NCBI GenBank assembly: GCA_030411725.1
Contig: MU839828.1
Span: forward strand, 3,038,001 to 3,102,000
Direction: 5' to 3'
DNA: 64,000 nt
From: Echria macrotheca
Taxonomy: Eukaryota; Ascomycota; Sordariomycetes; Sordariales; Schizotheciaceae
Below, piece after piece: positions 32,341 to 43,159 of this stretch; the first letter of the stretch is position 1, and each line of letters opens with the position of its first letter. Both the position numbers and the translations under genes were made by a program. Below the pieces are notes generated by a model. It saw only the letters and a list, made by a program, of their open reading frames with translations. It did not search any database and was not told where the DNA came from.

Positions 32341-34662
32341 CTACACCACCTCGAAGCGCAGATACAATCTCTCCTTTTCTGGCCTGCCCGTGTATCCGTC
32401 CGACTGCCGCGCAACCCCTTCGTCGTCCACAATGTAGCTCCTGAAATTCGAGTATAACGCGGCGATAATCAGCTTCATTTCTACCGTCATGTTAGCACCA
32501 CAAAAACCACAATCCGGATCATCTTACCGTGCATGGCAAAGTTGGAACCAACACACATCCGACCGCCCGAACTAAACGCCCAGAACTGTCTATTCCGCGT
32601 CTTGATCTCCTCCTCAGTCGCATACTCAGCAAGCCAGCGAGTATAATCCCACCGTTCCGGGTCCGGAAACACGGTCTCGTCGCGATGCAGAGTATACGCC
32701 ATAGCGGCCACCCTCACGCCACCCGGGATTTCATAGGGTCCAATCCTCGATCCCGCCTCGGGCGACTGTCTAGGCTGCGCCCCGGGGATCGGCGCGTGCA
32801 GCCGCAGCGTCTCCATGAGCACCGCGTGGAGCAGCGGTAGGCCGTCGAGCTGTTTCGGGTCCGGCATTCCTGTCTCCGAAAGACGCATACCCGGCCGTAG
32901 ACCCAGCAGCTCTGTCCTCAGCTTGCCCTGAAGTTCCAACGACAGCGATAATCGCCAGCTGAGATACGTGAGGACTAGACCCGCCGTCTCCTGGCCCGCC
33001 AGGACGTGGTCAAACAGCTCAGAAGCAACCGAGAGTTCTTTGTTAGCGAGCGCCGTGGGGTATAGCACCGAGTTGCGTCCATTCACAGTCTCCTCCTTTT
33101 CGAGGCCGTTGACCACAGCATCCCAGACGACCGACTCGTCTCCCGGTTTTCGACCTGCTTTCTCAGAACCAGAATCCCGGTCCCTCTTCGCCCTACACAG
33201 ACGCAGACACCACTCGCCCAACTCCTTATTCGCATCATCCACCCAGGCAGGACACAGGGGAACCCCAATCCTCCTACAAAACGCCGTCAACCAGGGCAAC
33301 TCCTGATCGTAAATCCCGTAGTCGTTCCGCGCCTTGTACAGCTCGAAAAAGTGATTCCGGTACGCCTTGTCCCTCAAAAATTCCGTCCCGCCGTCAAGCC
33401 CAAAGATGTAAGCCGCGATAAAGTCCATGGTCGCCGCCATGAAGACAGAATAAATATCGACACCTACTCCTTCCGTCGGCTCACCATCCCGTGAGATCCC
33501 ACCCTCGGCTTCAAGCGCCGGCAGGAGTCTCTTGTAGATAATCTCGGCCGCCTGGGCTCTGGCTGCGCTGCTGGATTGGATATACGACTTGGAGTAGACA
33601 TGCGAGAGCAGCCGTTTGCGGGCCGAGTGGTCTGCTGAACTTCTAGAAGAGAACATGCACGGGACTCTGTTGGGAGGTTATTAGTCTCGGCCATGTATCC
33701 ATAACCAGTCCACAAAAAATGGAGAAGAGAGAGAGAGAAGAAGAAAAAAAAAGGAAGAAAAGCAAATGTCCACCAAAGTCGTTTTTGATCGAACCCGGGC
33801 TCGATCCGGGGACCTTCAGTGATTCACTAACTAGAATCTTTTTCGAGACCAGAAATGTGAGACTGACGTGATAACCAACTACACCATCCGACCTGGAACT
33901 TTGTAGCCGGACACATTGCCCGTGTTGGATGGTGGTGGTGATGAGGGTTATTATCATCCCCATTCCCGTCCCCATGTCGTCCTACCAGCAAAAAAAGCCA
34001 AGACCATGACAATGAATGGTATTCTTCAAATCCCGCAAATATCCATGGCATTTGCAAGTAGTTGCGCCCGTGAATATGTGTATGCCCAGGGTCGTGCATC
34101 CATCCAAAATAACCTTGCCGTACCCAAAGGATGTTTATGCGTATCATCGTTCGAAACAAAAACGACAAACGACATCTTTCTCCTTTCCTCACCATCACCA
34201 CCAACCATACACACAAAATACAAAACACAACAACAACGAAATAAGAGAGACCAAAAGAAGAATAAAAACAAAAACTCACCCAAAATTATCAAAAACCCCA
34301 TACCAACCCCCCTTCCCCCACCCGCCGTCCCTCGAACTATAAACCCCCCTAACCCCCTCCAACCCACAGACACTAACCTCCCAAGGCGCAACTCTTATTA
34401 CACTACTCCTAAGCCGCCCATGCACCTCTTTTAATATCTCATTCTCCCGCCTCGAGAAACGCACCCATAATATCCAGGCGCGCGAGTACGGCGCCGACCA
34501 GTGCGCTGGTGGGATTGATGACAGTGGATTGTGGTAGAGGGTCTTGTACAGGTATATTAATAGTAGTAGTAGTAGTAGTAGTAGTATGGCCAGTGAGAGG
34601 AGGAGGAAAGGGGGGATGGGGATGGATGCGAATGGACTGGTGGGTGGTGTTTGTTGTGTCAT
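32341..34662 (-). CDS. Cytochrome P450 monooxygenase, ER-anchored
   Basis: Three exons: 34662-34280, 33666-32528 and 32480-32341, giving 553 aa. Intron 1 (34279-33667, GTGAGT...AACAG) is 613 bp and joins GVFDNFG to VPCMFSSR; intron 2 (32527-32481) joins NFAMH to EMKLIIAALYSN. An N-terminal poly-Leu anchor is followed by a Pro-containing hinge. Motifs: helix I AGQET, helix K ETLRLH, FPDPERWD, and the heme loop FSSGGRMCVG with the iron-ligating Cys499. The protein is a full-length microsomal P450 that needs a P450 reductase. The substrate cannot be read from sequence. Intron 1 contains a tRNA-Val gene on the same strand, and the anchor is encoded by a CTA microsatellite. Confidence 0.93.
33667..34279 (-). 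other. 613-bp intron of the P450 gene hosting a tRNA gene
   Basis: The donor GTGAGT begins at 34279 and the acceptor AACAG ends at 33667. It is about five to ten times longer than most introns in this window. Besides the tRNA it holds a long pyrimidine-rich tract on the minus strand (about 33720-33760). Confidence 0.85.
33786..33893 (-). tRNA. tRNA-Val(CAC) with an intron of about 35 nt
   Basis: Reading the minus strand from 33893, the acceptor arm GGTCGGA pairs with TTCGATC (two G-U pairs), and A at 33786 is the discriminator. The D arm is GTG-TAGTTGGTTAT-CAC. The anticodon arm is TCAGT-CTCACA, then an intron, then ACTGA; anticodon CAC is at 33859-33857. The T arm is CCCGG-ATCGAGC-CCGGG. 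The intron starts after position 37, the standard eukaryotic site. The T loop starts with A rather than the usual T, a mild deviation. The gene lies entirely inside intron 1 of the P450 gene, in the same orientation. Confidence 0.9.
34561..34586. repeat. CTA trinucleotide microsatellite coding the P450 membrane anchor
   Basis: About eight and a half perfect TAG units on the plus strand read as consecutive CTA (Leu) codons on the minus strand. They form the core of the poly-Leu anchor of the P450. Confidence 0.85.
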
Positions 34663-35347
34663 TTTTGTTGTTGTTGTTTGCTTGCCAAAAAAGAATGATG
34701 GGGATGGTCAATGTTGGAGGGGTGTTCGGGAGGAACAGTAGATGATGGTTCGCGGGGAGGAGTTCGGCAGAGGACCAATTGGCGGTGAGATCATCGTCGT
34801 CATTCATCCAACGCCATACATTTCACATTGCCTCAACACTCACAACAACAAAATTAATCAACTTTTAGGTCTATTAGCTAGAGCTCCTATTCGCGGATGA
34901 CGTCTGGGTCATAGACCATCTGCCACGGCGACCCTCGCTGAGAATGACCGGGTATTGTGTCAGGGGCGCCACCCCTAAAAACTCCCAAGCTGGTTCGCCG
35001 GGATCCGACTGCCCACCGCCCAAACGCCGAGTCGAGTGAAACCACCTTGTCCGCAGATGACCACCTGGGGACCAGATACCTCTCAAACCAAAGGAAAAAA
35101 AGAAAAAATCTATCATACATGAAGGATGTCATAGCAACATGCTCGAAAAAGCCGTCAAAGGTCACCGACCCCGTAGAAATGTTGCCAGATCCATCCCAGG
35201 CCGACTTCCCGCGGGCGGATCAGATAAAAAAGAATCATGTCCCGCCAAATCAAAGCTGGTATCAAAACTTTTCCCGTCCCCGTTCCTGTTGCGAGATTGA
35301 CCCCAGAACTGAAAACCGTCGTGTTTCTGCGAGGCTGCCGGGCCCGT
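34663..35347. other. Intergenic between P450 and PAB1
   Basis: 0.7 kb holding the P450 promoter and the PAB1 3' region. The open frame at 34957-35409 overlaps the PAB1 last exon in antisense and is not supported. Confidence 0.5.
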
Positions 35348-37658
35348 TTAGGCCTTCTCCTCGCCCTTCTCCTCTGCCTTCTCGCCCGTCTCGGCCTTTT
35401 GCTTGTTGAGGTAGTCCTCATACACAAGTACAGCCTCGTTGACCTTGACACGCAGGGCCTCGTCATCCTCAACCCTAGACATCTATCAGTACAAGAACGA
35501 TCAGAGACATAATAATGACTTACAGGTTGACGAGCTCCGAATTCTCCATCTCGAGCAACATTCCGGTAATCTTTCCGGCGAGCTCGGGCTGCAGAGCCTG
35601 AATCTTGGGGAACAGATTCTCGCCGAGAATCTGCTTCCGCTGGCCCGGGTCGCTAATAGCAGCAAGCTGAGACTGGAGCAGACTTCCAGCGCTCAGATCG
35701 CTCATGCCCGGAGCGGCACCACGGCCGCCACCCATGAAAGGACCTCCGCGGCCAGGGGCGGCGCCACCACGACCGAGGTTGCCGTTCTGGGGTCTAGCAT
35801 TAGGCGGATATCCAGGAACGGGGCCAGCCATTCCCTGAGGCATGCCAGCAGGAATGTTCTGGATACCACCGCGGCCACCTGGACCGCCACGACCACCGAG
35901 TGAAGCAGCCTGCTGCACCTGCTGGATAGCAGCCATGTAATTCGGGTTCTGGGGGAAAGCACCGGGAGGGTACTGTCCGAGCGGGTACATGGGAGGGACT
36001 GGCTGAGGAGGCATGCCACCACGGCCGCCTTGCTGGCCAGGGTAGACAGGGAACTGGCCAGGACGTCCTCCCTGGACGGGGGGCATAGCGGGCTGGGGGA
36101 AAGCCATGCCACGGCCACCTCCGGGAGGCATGAACCCAGGTTGCTGGGGAGCGTAGAAGACCGGCTGTTGCATGAACTGCTGGGGAAGGCCGGCCTGGGC
36201 GGCAGCCTGCTGCATGCGAAGCTGGTTGCGAGCCTGGATGCTCGCCTCCAGCTGGCTCTTGCGAACATCCTTGCGCTGGGCAAGCGCAACGTAGAGGGGC
36301 TTGCCGTGGATCATGCGCTGGTTCATATCGGCGACCGCCTTGGTAGCATCCTCGGGGTTGCTGAAGCAAACGAAGCCGAAGCCCTTGCTCTTACCCAGCT
36401 TCTTGTCACCCTTCTTCTCCGGCTTCTTTTCGCCGTCCGACTCACTGTCCTTCTCGCCCTCCTTCTTGTTCTCCTTGTCCTTGGACTCCTTGGCATCCTC
36501 ATCGCCACCCTCGTAGCTATCCCGCATGACCTTGGCGGAGGTGATAGGACCATACTCGGAGAACAGCCGACGGAGCTCCTCGTCGTCAATTTCATCGTCC
36601 AGGTTCTTGATGTAGAGGTTGACGCCCTGGTATTTGCTGGCTTTCTCGAGACGCGCGGCTTCGTAAGACTTGCGGAGCTCTTCTTCACGCTCATGCTTTT
36701 TCTGGGCGCGCCCGACGTACAGGTCCTGACCATGAAATTCCTTGTTGTTGAGGTCGTCAACAGCCTTCGCAGCAGCCTCGTGGGTAGTGAAATTGACGAA
36801 ACCAAAGCCGCGGCTCTTGCCGGACTCATCACGAGCCAGGGATGAGGATGTGACATCACCGAACTTCTCGAACAGCTCGCGGAACTCGTCATCCGTGACC
36901 TCCGAGGCGATGTTCTTGACGTAGACGTTGGTGAAGTTGGCCTTCATCTCCTCGAACTTGCTCTGCCGGTCCTTCTTGGGGATGTGGTGTCCGACGTAAA
37001 CCTTCTTCTCGTTCAGAAGCATACCGTTGACGTGCTTGATGGCCTGCGCAGCAGCCTCATCCGTCTCGTAGTGGACGAATCCGTAGCCCTTGGAGTTGCC
37101 GTGCTCATCCTGAGCAACCTTGCAGCTCAGGATATTGCCGAAAGCGGCAAAGGTATCGTGCAACGCCTTGTTGTCGATGGCCACGTCCAGATTCTTGATG
37201 AAGACATTGCCCTGGCCCGTCTTTCGGAGGGCGGGGTCACGCTGGGACCACATGATGCGGCAGGCGCGGCCCTTGATGAGCGTGTAGTTCAGCTCGTCCA
37301 GAGCCTTCTCGCCGTCGGCAGTGCTGTTGTAGTTGACGTAGGCGTAGCCGAGCGAGCGACGAGTCACAGCGTCGCGGCACACGCGGATCGAAGCGACCGG
37401 GCCGATCTGGGAAAACAGCTCGAAAAGCATGGCCTCGGTGACGGAGGGGTCCAGTTCGCCGACATAAAGCGAGGCCGAGGCCTGAGGATGGGGGAACGCC
37501 GAGTTGGGCGTGGGACCAGCGGTGTCGGGCTCGTCACCCTGGTACTCACCACCCACATTAGTGTTGAGTGCCGGAGCATTCTTGTCGCCGTTGAGGCTCG
37601 TGTTGCTGAGTTCAGCGGCAAGCTGGTCGACAGCGCCGGGGCCAACGGGAGCAGCCAT
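35348..37658 (-). CDS. PAB1: Polyadenylate-binding protein
   Basis: Two exons: 37658-35524 and 35474-35348, giving 753 aa. The 49-bp intron (GTAAGT...CTAG) lies inside the C-terminal MLLE domain, joining SELVNL to VEDDEALRVKV. Four RRMs are visible from about residue 62: ASLYVGELDPSVTEAML, then GNVFIKNLDVAIDN, TNVYVKNIASEVTD and VNLYIKNLDDEIDD. RRM4 has a Lys/Glu/Asp-rich insertion of about 40 residues between its beta2 and beta3 strands. After a Pro/Gly/Met/Gln-rich linker, the MLLE domain (QRKQILGENLFPKIQAL) ends the protein. It binds mRNA poly(A), supporting translation, mRNP export and decay control. The tail after MLLE is Lys/Glu-rich. Confidence 0.97.
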
Positions 37659-39289
37659 TTTTGCTAGATTAGACCTGGCAGAAATATCTGGTTAGATGAG
37701 ATTCGATTGCGGGGTCCACGCAACGGGCTGATGCTGAACGTTGCGAAGAACGACGTGTCCGGGAGCGTCTCACCTGAATCCAAGCTCAAGTTGAGGAAAT
37801 GTAGAGGACAGCGAGACCGCGCGCGAAGAAAGAGCGGCGGTGAACAAACGAGCTCTGAGAACGTCTCAAAGCCAAGTGCGAGAATTGCCTTGGGTCGATT
37901 GCTGACGACGACAAAGGCTCGGTTTCGCGATCGGGGGATCTGGTCAGAAACGGGGGGCGGAGGGTTTGTCGAGAGGGGAAATTTGTGGTTTTCGGGTGGT
38001 TTTTTTGGTTGGGTGGGAGGGAGGTAGAATGTGGTTTTTTTCAGGATTTTCAATTTTTTTTGGGGTGATTTAGAAATCAGAAAAGAAGTAGACGGAACAG
38101 AAACCTCGATGGCACCGCACTTATCTGACTCCTTTCTGGGTCTTTGGGGGGAGGTTTGGGATAAAGAGTTTTCGACGTTTGGCTTTATAAAGAAGAGGGA
38201 AGAGGCAAGCCACCGCGGCGACTTGGAGGGTCAGATTTTTTTCGTGCCTAGCGCCTTCTTGCATGAGACGTGGAGTTATGCAATTAGCGGGTCCACCAGC
38301 CATTTGAACTGGGTCCGCCAAAAATCGATGCAGCACCAACCGCCAACTACTATTGCACTTATCTTCTACACTTTATATTCCTCCGGCATCTGATATTTAT
38401 AGTTGGCTTGACTTTATGGGGAGCTGGGAATCTTTTGGCGGATCAGAGCGTCAAGACCTTACATGTCGTGCCATGCATTTTACATGCATACTCGTGAGAT
38501 GGACGAAGCGTGGTTCTTGCTCGATAAGCCGACGAATTTCACCACAACACCTTTTTCTCATTGACTAACCCGGCTGAGAATCTTGTAGATATATAGTATG
38601 GTCTCTGAGACGGCGGATGCTTCGACGTGTAGCCATATGAGTCGCGCCCTAGTTCCAAGAGTACGGAATGTCCTTTCCGTGCATGTGCGAGTATCGAGGT
38701 TGGAGCCCAAGACAAGGGTTTGGCGGCTTATCGTTATCTGTGGAGGGGAGCTGACGGCATGCGTGGAGACCCCTCAACTTGAGCTCTCTTCGTCTCGCAT
38801 TGTTGGGACGGCCTGGGCAACTTGGGAAGCAGGCTGCCAGTGTTACTAAGATGGCTTGTGCTGCTTGCCCCCTTTCTTAAATCTTGCCTCTTGTTTCTTG
38901 CCCAAGCAGGCGCAGGCCGAAGTCCACGTGCTATTTGTCATTCGCTCCTGCCGTTGCCGATAGGACGGACTGAACTTTCTGGAAGGCGTTTTCGGGCCCC
39001 CGGGAAGATGCGGCCGAGCCTGTTGCCAGACATCAACACTAAGCCCGACGCAGGATTCCCGATGTCGTGACCAGTGCGAATAAAACATCTTGTGCTACTC
39101 CCAGCCCAGCCGCTGCTCCTCCCGTGGCGCTGTGTTGGAACGACGATTATCTGCCACATCCCGCAGTGGTGTGTTCTCTTTTGTTGAATTGCTTTGGCAG
39201 CTTGAACATCGCGGCGCGCTCGGCCATCTGCAACCCCGCCACCCCGCGTCCCCGAAACCATCGCACGACAAAGCTTCCACACCAGCACC
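37659..39289. promoter_or_regulatory. Divergent promoter region of PAB1 and the HECT ligase gene
   Basis: 1.6 kb between the two start codons. The first few hundred bases are probably the PAB1 5' UTR, which may hold a 5' UTR intron. No coding sequence is supported. Confidence 0.5.
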
Positions 39290-42200
39290 ATGTTCCCAAG
39301 CTTCACCGGAAGCTCGCGCAAAACGCGAAACGTGAACCTGAGCGGTCACAGGGCCATCAACCCGTTCACCAGTACATCTTGGTCGCCAGGCAATCCGGTC
39401 GGAGCTTCTAAGACTGTCGCTAATGCCCAGGCCGAGAGACAGCAGCGTCAGCGCGAACGAGACCGGCTGAAGGCGGCGCTTCTCTTCCAGAGAATATGGA
39501 GGGCCAAACGAGTGCGGCGGGATCTGCGGAACTCTCGCCGACAGCTCCTCGATGAGCTCTACGGCGGCGGGCATACCCTAGATGCAGCCCAAAGATCAGC
39601 CCGCGCGCTACCTCTGCTCCTGGCCGCCTACCAAGCCTCAACACCTGGAGATGGAGAGAGGACACGCCGGGTGGTACAGGATCTGGTTGACACAGGCTTC
39701 AGTGCATTTACCTCGGGTGCCATAGCTCCCGCGCGCACGAGCAAGCTAGCCAAGATTATCACAGACGCACTGGAGAAGTACGTCGTACCACGCCCCAGTC
39801 CCCATTTATGAGCTAACATGTGTTTCTCAGGATAGATCCATCGAGAATGCCCTCGGAATCGCAACTCTTCTTCGGAGCTATTGTGTTGATGATGGAAATC
39901 AGGCCAACGCTACTCCGAGATATACTTCCACGGTATTACGAAGTCATGGGAACATGTTGCCAGAACATCGGACCCGATTGGGGACCATCGCCCCTCGCAG
40001 TACAAGTAGTGGTTGCACCGCTCGATGCAGCTACCGCAGACCGTATGTCAACACCTCGCGGCCGCTATGCCGGATGCATGGGGACTACAGTGGCTAACAA
40101 CGGTATAGGGGTGTACACACGGGCTGCATACCAGGCGTTTGCATCTCGTTTTCTCACCAAGCCAGATCTGCTTTTATTCGAGGGAAATGTTTTCTCTTTC
40201 GCCTCGAAAATCGACCTGGAGCAGTTGTCCGAGTTCACATATGCCGCGGCAAGCGAGGGGCTAGCAAGCTCCGGCATCTCCCAGTCTGCGTCCTTGTGGC
40301 TTCTTGCCCATCTCATTGCGCTTCACAAAGCCAATGCTTTGCAGACATTACCGGCCCGGTACCTCAAAGCGCTAAATTCGCTGCTGATTAAGTCGTCCAA
40401 CACGATCCGAGAGGCCTTCAGTTTTTCGAATTCCCGAGGATCCCAGGACGAGGAAGAGCGAGGTGACCAAGAAATATTGCCCAGCTACGTCTTCAAAGCC
40501 GTGGCCTCTCTCACCGACAAGAATGAAATAACGGGGTTCTTGGACAAGTTCACAGTGTAAGTCGATCGCTTGATGTGACTGGCCGTAACTGAGCATGTGT
40601 AGTTCGCACGGAAATCTGCCGCAAGACGATTCAGAGGTAGAGGATGCAAGCTTTCTTGCTGGTTTCATCCTCACACTCATATACTGTTTTCCTTCTCTCG
40701 GTGACGAAATCAGACTGCGGCTCTATTTGGCAGACGTATCTACCCACAGCGGACAGCTTCCTTCGGTCAAGTTCTTCTGGAATGCAGTGTCCAAGACATC
40801 GATATTTACAAAAATCAGTACTGATGAGGATGCTGCCTTGCTGGTCCTGCAAGATCAGCATCGGTCAACAGGCGGCCCAGACTCAAGATGGCATGGTGAA
40901 TGGCGGACCATTCTCCTTTTCCTCGAACTCTATGTCTTTGTTCTTCGGTTGACCGACGACGATGATTTCTTCAGCGGCTTAGACCCGACAATCAGCCTCG
41001 AGAACTCCGGCTCGCGGTTGCGTTCTTCCAGTCTCGCAAAGAGGGATTTGGCGGCTCTCACCCGATTTCTCAAGCACCTCGGATTCACCCTTTACTACCA
41101 TCCGCCGAGCACGCTTTTAGCTCCGCCAGAGGCCAGCGGGATGGAGTCTCTCCATAGCACCCTCTCTGGCGTCTCTCCATCGCCCCGGGACTCTGTCAAC
41201 GCTGGCAAGACACAGACCGAGTCGTTTGTCATCACGTCGGGGATAACGCTCACAGCATTTCGGAGTCTCGTAACCACGGCCGTGACTATGCTGTATGAGC
41301 GGGACTCGAGGCGTCCATTCTTTGCGCCAGGACACTGGCTCATGACGTCCAAATTTGACATGAACAGCTTCCTGTCGGCAGTGGTACTAGAAGAGCAGCG
41401 GAGACAAGAACTCCGACTCTCCGGGGACGACGAGGAAGAAGAGGGTGACGCGGATGAAATGGACATGGATGAATACTCAGATTTCTCGTTCATCTCGAAT
41501 CGGCGAGGGCGATCCCGGCTCGCCCAGGTGGAGAGGATGAGAGCTCGGCAGAAGCAAATTGCACGGGAAAGTTTGCGGGCGGCCAACGAGCCGAAGCTGG
41601 AGATCTTGCGAAACCTGCCCTTTATGGTCCCGTTTGAGATCCGCGTACAAATATTCCGTCAGTTCGTCCGTCTCGACATGGAACGGAGAAGGGGTGGCAG
41701 CATCGATCCCGATAGGTGGAGGTTTTGGGTGCTGGGCCAGCATGGCGGCGTCGACATCGATTCTCCCGGCCATTCCATCCTGAGCAAGCACAGAGCACTG
41801 ATCAGGCGGGATCACTGCTTCATAAACGCCATGGATGCCTTCTGGGAGCTTGGGGATGGCCTCAAGGAGCCAATCCAGATCACGTTTGTCGACGAATGGG
41901 GGATGCAGGAAGCGGGTATAGATGGCGGCGGAGTGACCAAGGAGTTTCTCACCAGCGTCACGCAGCAGGCTTTTACAGCGACCGACAGGCTGTTCGTCAC
42001 CAACAGCAAGAACTCGTACTACCCGAACCCCTGCACGGTGGACCAACGAAAGGAGGCGTTGCGCTTGGCCGGCGACGCAGAGGATTCGGAAGAGTGGCGG
42101 GAAAGCCTCACGGACCTCTTCCGACAGTTTGAGTTTCTTGGCCGCATCATCGGCAAGTGCATGTACGAGGGCATCCTTATCGATATTGTATTTGCCGGTT

Positions 42201-42967
42201 TTTTCCTTTTGAAATGGGCATCGACGACGTCGGAAACATATCGAGCCAACATCAACGACCTGCGGGAGATGGACGAGGAGCTGTACCAAGGCATGATGAC
42301 GCTCAAGACCTACCCGGGGGACGTCAGCGAACTCGACCTGGATTTTACCATTGAGGATCAGGTCTCGCTCCCCGGCGAGCCGTTACGCACAGTGACGCGG
42401 AAACTGATGCCCAACGGCGACAAGGTCCGTGTTACCAATGAAAACCGCCCTCTCTACATAAGCTACGTCGCTCGCCATCGTCTGGCGATTCAACCGTATG
42501 CCCAGACGCAGGCGTTCCTACGCGGGCTGGGCATGATTATCGAGCCGGGATGGCTGAGAATGTTTAACCAGAATGAGCTGCAGCGGCTAGTGGGCGGCGA
42601 CAGCTCCAAGATTGACGTCGAGGACCTGCGGCGCCACACGTCTTACTCGGGCTTGTACGTCATTGGCGATGACGGCGAGGAGCACCCGACCATCAAGATG
42701 TTCTGGGAGGTTATGCACGGGCTGGACGACGGGGAGCTGCGCGAGGTGCTCAAGTTTGTGACGAGCACGCCGCGGGCTCCTCTGCTGGGGTTTAGCCAGT
42801 TGAGGCCGGCGTTCAGCATTAGGGATGGCGGGCGGGATGAGACGCGGCTGCCGAGTTCTAGCACCTGTCTCAACCTGCTGAAGCTGCCGCAGTATTCCAG
42901 CGCGGCCGTGCTGAAGACGAAGCTGTTGTATGCGGTGAAGAGCGGCGCTGGGTTTGATCTTAGCTAG
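39290..42967 (+). CDS. HUL5: HECT-type E3 ubiquitin ligase, HUL5/UBE3C type
   Basis: Three exons: 39290-39777, 39831-40556 and 40603-42967, giving 1192 aa. Introns are 53 and 46 bp (GTACGT...TCAG and GTAAGT...GTAG). The N-terminus has an IQ-like helix (AALLFQRIWRAKRVRR) typical of UBE3C/Hul5, followed by a long helical region. The last ~370 residues are a HECT domain: FVDEWGMQEAGIDGGGVTKE, FLGRIIGKCMYEGILID, and the C lobe LPSSSTCLNLLKLP with catalytic Cys1160 33 residues from the end. Yeast Hul5 is a proteasome-associated ligase that elongates ubiquitin chains and acts in protein quality control. An acidic stretch lies ahead of the HECT domain at about 41420-41475. The assignment to HUL5 rather than another HECT group rests on the IQ motif and overall layout. 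Confidence 0.92.
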
Positions 42968-43159
42968 TTGAGCGGAGCGAAACATGATAGCTGTCTTGTA
43001 CTCCGTGGTCTGGTTGACTTGGAGCAGCATAGATAGAAGATGTAGCATAATGGAATTCTACGAGTAGTGATTAGATGATGTGATTATCTTGAGAGTTTAT
43101 ATTCTAAACGATCACCTGGGTAACAATAACTGCTAACCCCCTTTTCTAGACCGGCAGGG

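Noticed and set aside
34957..35409. Plus-strand 150-codon gene
   Set aside because: It overlaps the PAB1 last exon in antisense and shows no motif.
36030..36845. Plus-strand 271-codon ORF inside PAB1
   Set aside because: It is the antisense shadow of the RRM-coding region; Leu/Val-rich composition is typical of such shadows.
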